This document shows, in pieces, positions 34,139-45,595 of a DNA stretch of 64,000 bases. Numbering within the stretch: the stretch's first letter is position 1; each line of letters starts with the position of its first letter. The stretch covers positions 1,347,823 to 1,411,822 of the forward strand of contig NZ_KI912266.1 of assembly GCF_000235425.2 (NCBI RefSeq). Reading direction: 5' to 3'. The notes beneath the pieces were generated by a model. It was not told the origin of the DNA. It searched no databases and saw only the letters and a list, made by a program, of their open reading frames with translations. The translations under genes and the position numbers were made by a program. Source of the DNA: Pseudofrankia saprophytica (GTDB lineage: Bacteria > Actinomycetota > Actinomycetes > Frankiales > Frankiaceae).

Positions 34139-36025
34139 CTAACGATCCGTAAGGGCGTTGACCATCACCTGGAAGATCGAGTTGGGATCCTGGGCGGGGT
34201 AGTACTTGGAGCCGGTCGCCTCGGAGATCTGGTTCAGGGCGCTCTGGTCGACGTCCGCGCCGTAACCGATCGTGATGATGTGGACGGGCCTTTTCGGGTC
34301 GAACTCGTTCTTCAGCGTCTGGATCAGCTGGGCGAGGGTCAACGTGCTGGACTTGTCCTCGTCCTGTCCGTCCGTCAGCAACACGACCTGGTTGGGCTTC
34401 TCCGGCTCGTACTGCGCGGACAGCGCTCGGAACGCGGCGAGGGCGGTCACGTAGAGGCCGGTGCTGCCCTTCGCCCGCATGCCGTCGATCGCGGTGAGGA
34501 GCGCCTGCTCGCGAGGCACACCGGCCACCGACTCGCTCATCAGCCCGACCGGCACCAGATCTCGGTACGGTTTGGCGCCGTCGAGGCCGGTCGAGAACTG
34601 CCAAAGCCCCAGGCGGCTGTCCTTGGCGAACAGCGGGATCGCCGCATGCGCCGCCGCGACGGCGATCTGTAGCCGGGTCTTGCCACCGCTTTCCGGCACT
34701 ATCAGGTCCATCGACCCGGACGTGTCGAAGACGGCCAGAGTGTTACCGCGCTGGTGAATGCCCAGGAAGGTGCGCCGGGCGCCGTCGATCGTCTTACCGT
34801 CGAGATCGGTGCGTGGCGTGGTCCGTAGCGCCGGGACGAACCCCGCCTTCTCGGTGAGTCTGGAGTTGGTCCGGTCAGGCGAGCGATAGCCCGCGGCGGC
34901 CAGGGTCGCCTGGCCGGAAGATCCGGTCAGCTCGGCCAGGAAGTCCTGGGCGGCGGCCGCGCGGTCGGAGCCGGCGGGCAGCGCCAGCGGCTGGTAGGTG
35001 GCCTCGTCGACGACCAGACCGTCGGTCGGGTAGGCGGCGGCGAGCGGGACCTCCGCCGGATCGTGGCCGTACTGCCCGCCGGGGAGCGCGTCCGCGTCCG
35101 CGTCCGCGTCCGCGTCGTCCGCGGTCGCGGTGCCGGTGCCCATGTTCACCTGGTAGACGAGGCTTTCCGGCAGTACGAGCGCGGACATGTGCGCCGGCGC
35201 ATCCTTGCCCCAGCCGATGTAGGCGGAGACCAGGTCGGTGTCCGAGTCGGTGACCAGGTCGGCGCCGCGCTCGAAGGTGAGGATCGCGCCCTTGGTGTTC
35301 AGGTCGCCGGAGAACTGCTCCGCCGTCAGGGCCGACGACGGTTGGCCCACGTTGCTCGCGACGACGTTGAGAACCGCCGCGAGCCCGGCGGACGACGTCT
35401 CCGGGCTGGGGAATCCGATCTTGAATGTGCCCCACTCCGGATGCCCGCGGTCGGCCCAGAACGAGGCCGAGCCCTCGTTGGCCCGCAGGTCGGCCCAGCT
35501 GAGCTGGCGGCCCGGCCAGCCGAGCGCGGTGGCCATCGGCCGCGGCATCGCGAGCACGACCGGCGAGCTCGCCACCACCGTCCCGCCCTCGCCGAGCATC
35601 TTGGCGCCGGCGGCGCTGGTCTTCGCCAGCGCCATCCAGTCGGCCGACTCGGGTACCCAGACGTCGGGCGCCGCGCCGTAGGCGGAGTCCGTCCAGCCGG
35701 CGGCGATCGCGCTCGCGGTCTGACCGCTGTCGACGGTCTCCACCTTGACCCGGACGCACTTGCCGAGCACCTGGTGGTGTCCGTTGTTGTAGCCCGTGGC
35801 GGCCTGGGTCAGCGCCGTGGTCAGGGCCGGCCCGGTACGCACGCTGATCATCATCGTCGCCGCGCAGGCACCGCCCGCGCCCTTGCCGCCCAGCAGCCGG
35901 GTGCCGGTGAGGTAGCCGCCGCCGGCCAACAGCAGCACCACGAGCGCCGGGATCAGGATCCTCGCCGGTCGGGTGGAGCGCTCATCCGCGACACGATGAC
36001 GGGAACGATGACGTGCATCGGCCAT
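34139..36025 (-). CDS. Substrate-binding and VWA-domain membrane protein
   Basis: The 628-residue protein has a basic N-terminus, one hydrophobic segment (about 22-44) that is a signal anchor, an extracytoplasmic solute-binding-like domain (about 55-400; VWVPESADWM, SWADLRANEG), and a C-terminal von Willebrand A domain (about 425-628) with the metal site DTSGS and VLLTDGQDED. The ATG at 36025 has GGAGGT eight bases upstream. The two-domain architecture is known in actinobacteria, but its ligand and role are not. A (Ala-Asp)5 run near residue 305 comes from a GCGTCC hexamer repeat. Confidence 0.85.
   Translation of the reverse strand: MADARHRSRHRVADERSTRPARILIPALVVLLLAGGGYLTGTRLLGGKGAGGACAATMMISVRTGPALTTALTQAATGYNNGHHQVLGKCVRVKVETVDSGQTASAIAAGWTDSAYGAAPDVWVPESADWMALAKTSAAGAKMLGEGGTVVASSPVVLAMPRPMATALGWPGRQLSWADLRANEGSASFWADRGHPEWGTFKIGFPSPETSSAGLAAVLNVVASNVGQPSSALTAEQFSGDLNTKGAILTFERGADLVTDSDTDLVSAYIGWGKDAPAHMSALVLPESLVYQVNMGTGTATADDADADADADALPGGQYGHDPAEVPLAAAYPTDGLVVDEATYQPLALPAGSDRAAAAQDFLAELTGSSGQATLAAAGYRSPDRTNSRLTEKAGFVPALRTTPRTDLDGKTIDGARRTFLGIHQRGNTLAVFDTSGSMDLIVPESGGKTRLQIAVAAAHAAIPLFAKDSRLGLWQFSTGLDGAKPYRDLVPVGLMSESVAGVPREQALLTAIDGMRAKGSTGLYVTALAAFRALSAQYEPEKPNQVVLLTDGQDEDKSSTLTLAQLIQTLKNEFDPKRPVHIITIGYGADVDQSALNQISEATGSKYYPAQDPNSIFQVMVNALTDR
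35088..35116. repeat. GCGTCC hexamer microsatellite
   Basis: Almost five tandem copies of GCGTCC encode an Ala-Asp run in the VWA-domain protein. Six-base units change length without breaking the frame. Confidence 0.85.
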
Positions 36026-36440
36026 CGGGCGGGACCTCCGCGGGCTGCCTCGGTTAAGGGTCCGCGGCGACGCCGGGCCCCGCCACTGTCTGGCGCGACC
36101 ACGGCCCTCCGGGGACGAGAGGCCGAACATAACGCATAGTGAAGGATCATCGCGACCCTCAACACACGTTGTGACATAGTTGGGCCATCGTTCCCGCCCG
36201 TGGGCCACGTTTCGTGACAGTTGCCCGACGCAGAACGACGATGGGCTGGCTCGCGATGACACAGAGTGGTGTCGTCGACCGCCCCCTGGACAACGGGCCC
36301 CAAGCTGGCACCCTCGGCGACGCGGATTCCGCCAGCCCTCAGGACACCACGCCCGCGCCCCGCCGCCCGGGCACTGAACGGATGCCCAACCAGCACCTCC
36401 CGCACGTTTCCCACCCGACCGGCTTCTAGGCTGCTGGGCT
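36026..36440. other. Divergent intergenic region, VWA gene / MFS gene
   Basis: About 415 bases, with a less GC-rich core near 36120-36190 that probably holds the promoters of the two divergent genes. CAACACACGTTGTG near 36159 is an imperfect dyad. No gene was recognised. Confidence 0.45.
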
Positions 36441-37883
36441 ATGGGATGGGCCGGAAAACTGCGGGAGCTGCTGGGCGTGCCCGGGTTCCGGGCGCTGTAC
36501 GCCGCCAGGCTGACCTCGCAGACCGCCGACGGGATCTTCCAGGCCTGTCTCGTGAGTTACGTGCTGTTCTCCCCGGAACGAGCGGCTTCCCCCGGCGCGT
36601 TGGCCGCCTCGCTGGCGATCGTGGTGCTGCCGTTCAGCGTCATCGGGCCGTTCGCCGGGGTCGTGCTCGACCGGGTGTCCCGCCAACGGGTGTTGGTTGT
36701 GTGCTCGCTGACCAGGGCCGCGCTACTGATGATCCTGGTCACGCTGATCGCCGCCGGCCACACCGGCGCGGACTTCTACGTCATGGCGCTGGCCGTGGTC
36801 AGCGTCAACCGGTTCGTGCTCGCCGCGCTTTCCGCCGGCCTGCCGATAGTGATCGACGTCGACCGGCTGATCGGCGCGAACGCGCTGTCGGTCACGTCGG
36901 GCACGGTGGTGACGCTGGTCGGCGCGGGCGCCGGAAGCGGGCTGCGCAGCCTCACGGGCGGCAGCGACTCCTCGGTCGCACTGGTGGCCGGCCTGGCCGG
37001 CCTCGCCTATCTCGGCGCCGCGACGACGGCCGCGCGGCTGGCGAACCGGCACATGTTCGGCCCCGAGAAGATCATCGGCTGGGCCGGTATCACCACCCAG
37101 TTCCGCCAGGTGGCCCTCGACCTCGCCGACGGAGCGCGGGTGCTCTGGCGCACCGGACCGGTACGGCGGGCACTGGCCGCGCTGACCGCTTCCCGGGCGG
37201 CCTACGGGCTGGTGCTCGTCATGACGATCCTGCTGTACCGCAACTACTTCACCGGAACCGGCGGCGGGCTTGGCGGGCTCGCCGTCACCGTCGCGGCCAG
37301 CGGCGTCGGAACGGTGACCGCGGCCGTGGTCACCCCGAGGGTCACCGGCCGGATCCCCAAGGCCCGCTGGATCATGATCGTGCTCGTCGCCGGCGGCGTG
37401 GTGGAGATCGTGCTCGGTCTGCCGTTCTCGTCACCGCTGTTCGTCGCCGCCGGCCTGTTGCTCGGGTTCTCGGCGCAGGCGAGCAAGATCTGCGTCGACA
37501 CGATCGTCCAGGAGGAGGTCCCGGACGCCTACCGCGGCCGCGCGTTCTCTCTCTACGATCTGCTGTTCAACGTCGCCTTCGTCGCCGCGGCCGCCCTGGC
37601 CGCCGTCGTAGTGCCGACGAACGGCCGTTCGTCGCCGACGATCGTCGCCGCCGGCCTTGGCTACCTGCTCGCGGGCGTCGTCTACTACCGCGCCGCCCGC
37701 CGCCACCTGGTCGACATGCGGATCCGGGCCGTCGGCGCGCCGGCTGGCCCGGCCCTGGACGAATCCCCGGCCATCTCGGTGCCGGTGGGACAGGCGGCGG
37801 CGGGGCAGGCGGCAGGCAGGCCGCCCGCCGCCCGTCCCGCCGCCGACGTCCTCGACGAGCCTGTCTCCGGCCGCCAGCAGTAA
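36441..37883 (+). CDS. MFS transporter
   Basis: The 480-residue protein has about ten to twelve membrane segments and MFS-type cytoplasmic loops (DRVSRQRVLVVCSLTRA between the second and third segments, and PDAYRGRAFSLYDLLFN in the second half). It resembles the MFS subgroup found beside the CCA-adding enzyme in Streptomyces. The substrate is unknown. The last 50 residues are Ala/Pro-rich. It is convergent with the CCA gene, nine bases apart. Confidence 0.85.
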   Translation: MGWAGKLRELLGVPGFRALYAARLTSQTADGIFQACLVSYVLFSPERAASPGALAASLAIVVLPFSVIGPFAGVVLDRVSRQRVLVVCSLTRAALLMILVTLIAAGHTGADFYVMALAVVSVNRFVLAALSAGLPIVIDVDRLIGANALSVTSGTVVTLVGAGAGSGLRSLTGGSDSSVALVAGLAGLAYLGAATTAARLANRHMFGPEKIIGWAGITTQFRQVALDLADGARVLWRTGPVRRALAALTASRAAYGLVLVMTILLYRNYFTGTGGGLGGLAVTVAASGVGTVTAAVVTPRVTGRIPKARWIMIVLVAGGVVEIVLGLPFSSPLFVAAGLLLGFSAQASKICVDTIVQEEVPDAYRGRAFSLYDLLFNVAFVAAAALAAVVVPTNGRSSPTIVAAGLGYLLAGVVYYRAARRHLVDMRIRAVGAPAGPALDESPAISVPVGQAAAGQAAGRPPAARPAADVLDEPVSGRQQ

Positions 37884-37892
37884 CCCGCCCGG

Positions 37893-39443
<1,551 letters not shown>

Positions 39444-39449
39444 CTGCCT

Positions 39450-39455
39450 AGGGTA
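39450..39455 (-). promoter_or_regulatory. -10 element of a leaderless cca transcript
   Basis: On the minus strand TACCCT (TANNNT) is followed by six bases and then GTG, so transcription would begin at the start codon. Confidence 0.45.
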
Positions 39456-39699
39456 GCGGCCATCGTCGGCGCCCCCCACCGGTTTTCTGATCATGACCAG
39501 GACCGGCGCGGCGCACGGTTCCCACCGGGTCCGGTCTCACCGGCTTCGATCCGCCCCGCCGCCATCCGCATGGTTCGCCACCAGCTCAACCACCGCATCG
39601 ACACCGAACCGGCTCCAACCATCGCCAACCGCGTCCGCCTGCCCCAGCCCTCATTCGGACAAGCCGGACAGTCGCCGGGGACGGCTCATCCGATGCTCG

Positions 39700-39705
39700 T
39701 ACGAT
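39700..39705 (+). promoter_or_regulatory. -10 element of a leaderless NUDIX transcript
   Basis: TACGAT is followed by six bases (CGTTTT) and then the ATG at 39712. No ribosome site precedes the ATG, as expected for a leaderless mRNA. Confidence 0.55.
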
Positions 39706-39711
39706 CGTTTT

Positions 39712-40182
39712 ATGCCGGCGCCGTCCTCCTCCCGTGGCCGTCGCCGGCTGCGCCGGACGGAGGAGACGTCGGCCGGTGGTCTCGTGCTGGACGGCCGCTC
39801 CAGCCACGCGAACGCGGCTCTGATCGCCCGGCGGGATCGACGCGGCCGGCTGCTTTGGTCCCTGCCGAAGGGCCACGTCGAGGGCGGCGAGACCAACGAG
39901 GAGGCCGCGGTCCGTGAAGTCGCCGAGGAGACCGGCGTGACAGGGCAGATCGTGGCGCCGCTGGGCACCATCGACTTCTGGTTCGTCGCGGGCCGCTCGC
40001 GCGTGCACAAGACCGTGCACCACTACCTGCTGCTGCGCACCGCCGGCGAGCTGTCCGACGCGGACGTCGAGGTCAGCGCCGTCGCCTGGGTACCGCTCGA
40101 CCAGGTGGCCGGCCGGCTCGCCTACGCCGACGAACGGCGGCTCCTGCAGGACGTTCCCGCGCTCCTGGCGGCCAGCGCGTGA
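39712..40182 (+). CDS. NUDIX hydrolase (MutT4-like position)
   Basis: The 156-residue protein contains a complete NUDIX box, G-x5-E-x7-REVAEETGV ([17 protein letters not shown]), for Mg-dependent hydrolysis of nucleoside-diphosphate derivatives. The substrate is not known. It holds the place of mutT4 between the CCA enzyme and the DUF6049 gene in Mycobacterium. The ATG at 39712 appears leaderless. Its stop overlaps the downstream GTG start (GTGA). Confidence 0.9.
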   Translation: MPAPSSSRGRRRLRRTEETSAGGLVLDGRSSHANAALIARRDRRGRLLWSLPKGHVEGGETNEEAAVREVAEETGVTGQIVAPLGTIDFWFVAGRSRVHKTVHHYLLLRTAGELSDADVEVSAVAWVPLDQVAGRLAYADERRLLQDVPALLAASA

Positions 40183-42821
40183 CCCACTCCGGCCCCCGGC
40201 AGCGGGTGGGCAGGCGGCCCGCGTACCTGGCGGCGGCGGTGGCGCTGGTGGCGACGCTGACCGGACTGCCGGCGGCGCCGTCAGCTGCTTCATCCACAGC
40301 ATCCACAGGGTTGTCCACAGCCTCATCCACAGGCAGGACGGCGACGCCTTCCGCCGGCGCCTCGAGCGCTTCTGCCAGCTCGGGGACGGGCGCCGGGACG
40401 GGCGCGGCCGCGGCGGTAACGAAGACCAGCGTCGTCCTGGACAGCTACGTCCCGATCGCTTCTCCGGGGGTCCCGCTCTCGCTGAGCGGACACGTGGACC
40501 TGGCGCCCTCGGACTCGGGGCAGGATCTCGTGGTCGAGGTGGCGGTGATGAACGGTGGTGTCAGTGGCGTTGGCGGCCGCGCCAAGCTCGAAGAGGTGCG
40601 TGACAAGCCGACGAGCGTCACCTACCGCGCCCCGCTGAGCGAGGTGCCCCTCACGCCCGACCACACGTTCACGCTCGATGCCCAACTGGATCAGAAGGTG
40701 AGCAAGACCCAGCTGACGATCTATCCGATGCGGGTCTCGGTCATGAGGTCGGGAACCCTGATCGCCGCCGCCTACACGTTCCTCGTCTGGGCACCGCCGC
40801 AGCCGTCCGTGAAGCCGACCGCGATCTCGACCGTGCTGCCCATCTCGGCCCCCCCGAGACTGCGTTCGGACGGGATGCTGACCGACAACGGGCTGGCCGA
40901 GGACATCAAGCCGGCTGGCCGGCTGGCCAGGCTGCTGGAGGCGCTCGCCCCGACCAGCGGGCAGCGGTCCACGGTCGCGCTCGCCCTCGACCCGACGCTG
41001 TTGAAGACCCTGCAGGTGATGGCCGGCAGGGACACGTACGACGACATCGCGGCCGTGTGCACGACGGTCCGCGCGCCCTGCTATCGCTACGCGAGCCCGG
41101 GCGGCGTGCGGGAACAGCCTCCGAGCGCGGACGCGGCCACCTTCCTGGACCACCTGGGCGCGTTCGCTAGGACCCCTGGCAACACCGTGTTCGCGCTGCC
41201 CTGGGGCGACGTCGACCTCGCCGCGCTCGTCCACGCGGGCAAGCTCTACGACGCCAACTGGGCGGTGAACACGGGTCGCACGGTCGTCGCCGACGTGCTC
41301 GGCCCCGACGTCTCAGCCAACGTGAAGGTCGCCTACCCCGTGGACGGACTGGCCGACGACGCGACGCTGGCGTTCCTCGCCGATCAGACCGTCGGGATGT
41401 CGACCGTCATCCTGGACGACCGGCTGATCCCGGCGACCAGCAAGAACGTGACCCCCACCGCGCTCACCAGCCAGAAGACCTCGGCGGGCCCGATCCACGC
41501 GCTCGCCGCCGACTCGAAGCTGACCGAGCTGGTCACGACGCCAGCAGCCGAGTCGAACGAGCCGAAGGCCCTGGGCGACGTGCTCGCCGAGCTGGCCATG
41601 ATCACCCTTGAGCGAGCGAGCCAGAGCCGTCTCACCGTGCTGGCGCTCCCCCGCGACTGGAACCCGTCGGCCGAGGTGGCCCGGCAGGTGCTGCAGGCCC
41701 TCGGCGCGCAGGCGAACCCCGGCTACCAGCCCTTCTACCAGCCGACGGTGCTGCCCACCGACCCCGTGGGCACGGCGGAGGCAGCGGGCCGGGTTGGAGG
41801 TTCGACCGGGGGTACCGCACCGTCCGCCACCACGACGACCGCGGGTACCACCCGCCGCGAGCCGACCTACCCGCAGTGGGCGGCCGACCGGGAGATCCCG
41901 ACCTCCTATGTCGAGGCGGTCGAGCACCTGCGCGACGAGGCGGCGCTGCTCGACCCGGTCCTGTGCACGCGAGTCGTCTCCGAGGCCAACCCGGTGGTGA
42001 CGACCAACCCCCCGAACTGCAAGCTGCGCGAGACCGTCGTCAAGCCCATGAAGGACACGCTGCTGACCGCGCTGTCGGTGAGCTGGCGCGCCGACCGCCC
42101 CGGTGCCGTGCGACTGAGCCAGGAGGTCGACGGCCGGACCAACCTGATCCGTTCGGGCATCCAGGTCGTCGCCTCGGCCAAGGTCACCCTGACCAGCCGC
42201 GAGGGCACGGTGCCACTGACCGTGAACAACCTCAGCGACACCCATGAGGGCAACGCGTACCCGATGACGGTCATGGTGTCCCTGTCGGCCAACGACAAGA
42301 CCAGGCTGCGCTCGGCGTCCAGGATTCCCGTCACCGTCCAGCCGGGTGGCGTCAAGCAGGTACTGATCTCTGTCAGCTCCGACGCGGCGGGGTCGTTCCC
42401 CGTCTTCGTCCAGGTGCTGACGCCGGATGGCCAACAACGGCTGACGACCCAGCCGGCGCGGATCCTGGTGCGCTCCACCGCCTACGGCACGATCGCCACC
42501 GCGATCACCTACGCCGCCGTCGGGCTGTTCGCCGCCGCGGTCCTGCTGCGCCTGGTCCGCCGGCGCCGCCGGCGCTCAGGCGTAGGTCGCCACGACGGCG
42601 GCGGCTCCAACGGGCCGCCGAGCGGTGGGCCGCCCATCGACGAGCCCCCGGCAGTGGCCGACGTCACCGGAACCGGGCCGCATCCGACGTGGGCCACGGA
42701 GGCCACTGACCAGGCGACAACACCCGTGCGCCGGATCCAGGCGAACGCGGCAGGAACACAACGGACCGAGTCCCAACGCGCCTACGCTGGCGGGGTGCCA
42801 GCCAACCCGAGCGAGCCGTGA
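40179..42821 (+). CDS. DUF6049-family membrane protein upstream of murJ
   Basis: The 880-residue protein has an N-terminal signal sequence (hydrophobic about 14-32), a Ser/Thr/Ala-rich linker, a large extracytoplasmic region and one C-terminal span (about 765-787) with a basic cytoplasmic tail. It takes the place of Rv3909, between the NUDIX gene and murJ, and is presumed to act with MurJ in envelope assembly; no catalytic motif is seen. It is coupled to both neighbours by GTGA overlaps. Codons 38-52 contain an array of DnaA-box sequences with four rare ACA threonine codons. Confidence 0.88.
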   Translation: MTHSGPRQRVGRRPAYLAAAVALVATLTGLPAAPSAASSTASTGLSTASSTGRTATPSAGASSASASSGTGAGTGAAAAVTKTSVVLDSYVPIASPGVPLSLSGHVDLAPSDSGQDLVVEVAVMNGGVSGVGGRAKLEEVRDKPTSVTYRAPLSEVPLTPDHTFTLDAQLDQKVSKTQLTIYPMRVSVMRSGTLIAAAYTFLVWAPPQPSVKPTAISTVLPISAPPRLRSDGMLTDNGLAEDIKPAGRLARLLEALAPTSGQRSTVALALDPTLLKTLQVMAGRDTYDDIAAVCTTVRAPCYRYASPGGVREQPPSADAATFLDHLGAFARTPGNTVFALPWGDVDLAALVHAGKLYDANWAVNTGRTVVADVLGPDVSANVKVAYPVDGLADDATLAFLADQTVGMSTVILDDRLIPATSKNVTPTALTSQKTSAGPIHALAADSKLTELVTTPAAESNEPKALGDVLAELAMITLERASQSRLTVLALPRDWNPSAEVARQVLQALGAQANPGYQPFYQPTVLPTDPVGTAEAAGRVGGSTGGTAPSATTTTAGTTRREPTYPQWAADREIPTSYVEAVEHLRDEAALLDPVLCTRVVSEANPVVTTNPPNCKLRETVVKPMKDTLLTALSVSWRADRPGAVRLSQEVDGRTNLIRSGIQVVASAKVTLTSREGTVPLTVNNLSDTHEGNAYPMTVMVSLSANDKTRLRSASRIPVTVQPGGVKQVLISVSSDAAGSFPVFVQVLTPDGQQRLTTQPARILVRSTAYGTIATAITYAAVGLFAAAVLLRLVRRRRRRSGVGRHDGGGSNGPPSGGPPIDEPPAVADVTGTGPHPTWATEATDQATTPVRRIQANAAGTQRTESQRAYAGGVPANPSEP
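40290..40331 (+). promoter_or_regulatory. Four-box DnaA-site array inside the DUF6049 gene
   Basis: TCATCCACA (40290-40298), GCATCCACA (40299-40307), TTGTCCACA (40311-40319) and TCATCCACA (40323-40331) lie in the same orientation, with starts 9, 12 and 12 bases apart. The third is a perfect actinobacterial DnaA box. The coding frame there uses ACA for all four Thr and TCA twice, although ACC, ACG and TCG/TCC dominate elsewhere. Confidence 0.6.
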
Positions 42822-45367
42822 GCCCGGCCGACGGTCCCGACGGCCCCTCGGGGCCGCGGCACCGCCGGGGGACAGGCCCGACCCGCCGGGACGACCTGTA
42901 CCGCGAGGAGCCCTACCGGGACGACCAGTACCCCGACGCCGAGCACCCGGATGCCGCCGGCTACGGGGACGCCCGCCGTCCCGGCGCGCGGTACCGGGAG
43001 GACCAGTACGGGGACGGTCGCTACCGCGACGGGCAGTACCAGGGCCGTTACCGGGACGAGCACCTCCCGGACGACGGCCCGCGCGGGCCCCGTCGCGCCG
43101 ACGAGCGGTACCGCGAAGATCCATATCAGGACGACCGGTACCCCGGCGATGCCCCGGCGGGCCCGACCCACCGGCTGCCGGCCGCGCCGCGGACGCCCCC
43201 GCCGCCTGTACCACCACCGCCGCCCGTGCCACCGCCCCCACCTGTGTCGACGCCCCCGCCGGCCGCGCGGCCGCGACGGCCCTCGGTGCCTCCCCCGTCG
43301 CCCGCGCCGTCGATGAGGCCGCCCCAGCGCTCGGTACCCCCGGTACCGCCGGTACCGCCGCCGACGCCCAGGCCGACCGCGACGCCCTCCATGCCGCCCC
43401 CGGTCTCACCGCAGGGGCCGACGAGCCGGCTGGGGGGGCCACCGAGCACGCCGCCGCGGGCCGAGGCGCGCCCGACGACGCCGGTCTCCCGCCGCGACGG
43501 GCGGCCGCTCGGCGCGCACCGCGCCGGTGGCCGCCGTGGCACCCCGCCGCCGGAGCCGCCGCGCCAGCCGCGCCAGCGCGCGCAGGAGCCGGTCAGGCCG
43601 GCCCGGCCGCCCAGGCCGGTGCCGCCGGATCGCCCGGTGGCGCGGACGGACCGCGCCGCCGGCCGGACGCCCGACCAGACGATGGTGGTTCCCAGGTCGG
43701 GCACGGGCCCGCGCCCCGCGCGGAAGGCCGCGCAGCCGGGGTCCTCCGCGCCGGCCGGCGGCCGGAAGAAGGGCGGCCTCGGCCGGGCCAGCGGCGTCAT
43801 GGCGCTCGGCACCATCGCCTCGCGGGCGACCGGCTTCCTGCGCACCATCGCGGTCGCGGTCGCGCTCGGCACCGGGGCGGTCGGTGAGGCCTACAACGTC
43901 GCGAACACGATCCCGAACATCGTCTACGACCTGCTGATCGGCGGCATCCTCACCAGCGTCGTCGTGCCGGTCCTGGTCCGGGCCTCCAAGGAGGACCCGG
44001 ACGGCGGTGACCGGTTCGCCTCGTCGCTGCTGACGCTGATGATCCTGCTGCTCGGCGGGGCGACGATCCTCGGCATGGTCCTGGCGCCCGAGATAGTCGC
44101 CCGCTACATCGGCCATCCGGGTCCGGAGCGTGACCTCGGCGCCCAGATGCTGCGCTGGTTCATGCCGCAGATCCTCTGCTACGGCATCGGCGCGACGGTC
44201 GGCGCGATCCTCAATGTGCGTGGCTCGTTCGCGGCGCCGATGTTCACGCCGGTCCTGAACAACCTCGCCGTCATCGCCACCTGCGTCGCCTTCACCTACG
44301 TGATCTCCGGGCCGCGGCCGCCGCAGGTCACCGGCCCGAAGACGATCACCGGCACGCAGACCGCGGTGCTCGCGGGCGGCACGACGCTCGGCGTCGTGCT
44401 GATGACGATCGCGTTGCTCCCGTCACTGCGCAAGGTCGGTTTCCGCTACCGCCCGCGGCTGGATCTCTCCCACCCCGGACTACGCAGCGCGCTTCGGCTC
44501 GCCGGTTGGACGGTCCTCTGGGTGCTCGTCAGCCAGGCCGGCTACGTGGTCATCACCCGGCTGTCGACCGCCGTCACCGCCAACGTCATCTACGCCTACG
44601 GCTACCAGCTCTTCCAGCTCCCGTACGCGATCATCGGCGTTTCCGTGATCACCGCGCTGCTGCCGCGGATGAGCGCGCACGCCGCCGACGGGAAGCGCGC
44701 CCTGGTGCTCGACGACCTGTCGACGGCGACCCGGCTGAGCCTCACCGCGATCGTTCCGGCGGCGCTGTTCCTGCTGGCGCTGGGCCGCCCCATCGCGGTG
44801 GCCGTGTTCAACCACGGCGCCGTCGAGCACGACTCGGCGGTCGCCATCGGCGACACGCTCTCGGCCTTCGCCGTAGCCCTGGTGCCGTTCTCCGTGTTCC
44901 AGCTGCACCTGCGGGTCTTCTACGCCCATCAGGACAGCCGGACGCCATCGCTGGTGAACATCGGTGTGGTGGCGATCAACGTGCTGGCCGCGGTGGTGCT
45001 GAGCCATCTCCTGCCACCGGAGCACCGGGCGATCGCGCTGGCGCTCGCCTTCAACGTCGGCTACCTGGCCGGGCTGTGCGTGACGGTCGCGCTGCTGCGC
45101 CGCCGGCTCGGCGGGATGGACGGCGACCGGGTGATCGCGACGCTCGCCCGGATCGGCGTCGCCGCCGGCATCGGCGCGGCGGCGGCCAGCGCCGTCGCCC
45201 ACGGGCTGCGCGACGTCCTCGGCGACGGGCTCCTCGGCTCCTTCACCGCGGTGTTCGTCGGCGCGCTGGTCGGCCTGCCCCTGTTCGTCGGGACGGTCAC
45301 GCGGATGGGCCTCCCCGAGGTCAGGGCGCTGACGCGGATGGTCTCCCGACGTTTCAGCCGGGGCTGA
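42818..45367 (+). CDS. murJ: Lipid II flippase MurJ (MviN) with long disordered N-terminus
   Basis: MurJ flips lipid II across the membrane for peptidoglycan synthesis. The 849-residue protein has a 310-residue N-terminal cytoplasmic extension: first Tyr/Arg/Asp-rich repeats (RYREDQY, DDRYPGD), then long Pro runs. About 14 membrane segments follow, with MALGTIASRATGFLRT and AYNVANTIPNIVYDLLIGG at the start of the MurJ core. It starts with GTG overlapping the DUF6049 stop. The pseudokinase fused to MurJ in Mycobacterium is here a separate gene 228 bases downstream. Confidence 0.95.
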   Translation: MSPADGPDGPSGPRHRRGTGPTRRDDLYREEPYRDDQYPDAEHPDAAGYGDARRPGARYREDQYGDGRYRDGQYQGRYRDEHLPDDGPRGPRRADERYREDPYQDDRYPGDAPAGPTHRLPAAPRTPPPPVPPPPPVPPPPPVSTPPPAARPRRPSVPPPSPAPSMRPPQRSVPPVPPVPPPTPRPTATPSMPPPVSPQGPTSRLGGPPSTPPRAEARPTTPVSRRDGRPLGAHRAGGRRGTPPPEPPRQPRQRAQEPVRPARPPRPVPPDRPVARTDRAAGRTPDQTMVVPRSGTGPRPARKAAQPGSSAPAGGRKKGGLGRASGVMALGTIASRATGFLRTIAVAVALGTGAVGEAYNVANTIPNIVYDLLIGGILTSVVVPVLVRASKEDPDGGDRFASSLLTLMILLLGGATILGMVLAPEIVARYIGHPGPERDLGAQMLRWFMPQILCYGIGATVGAILNVRGSFAAPMFTPVLNNLAVIATCVAFTYVISGPRPPQVTGPKTITGTQTAVLAGGTTLGVVLMTIALLPSLRKVGFRYRPRLDLSHPGLRSALRLAGWTVLWVLVSQAGYVVITRLSTAVTANVIYAYGYQLFQLPYAIIGVSVITALLPRMSAHAADGKRALVLDDLSTATRLSLTAIVPAALFLLALGRPIAVAVFNHGAVEHDSAVAIGDTLSAFAVALVPFSVFQLHLRVFYAHQDSRTPSLVNIGVVAINVLAAVVLSHLLPPEHRAIALALAFNVGYLAGLCVTVALLRRRLGGMDGDRVIATLARIGVAAGIGAAAASAVAHGLRDVLGDGLLGSFTAVFVGALVGLPLFVGTVTRMGLPEVRALTRMVSRRFSRG

Positions 45368-45595
45368 GAGAACCATCGGGGCGATCCCCGTAAACTAATC
45401 TGGGAACATCGCCAAACGGCCAGCAAGAGCCAACGTGGGTGCGCCAGACTCAGGTCAAGTGGCGCCCAAGCGGGTGACGCGGGCAGACGAGGCCATCGGG
45501 TGCGCCACCAGGCGGCGCGGCGTTGGCATCGTCGGCCGCTGGTGGGGCGAGCGCAGTGGCGACGGCGCCACGTAGCTGGGGACGACGGAGGCGTT

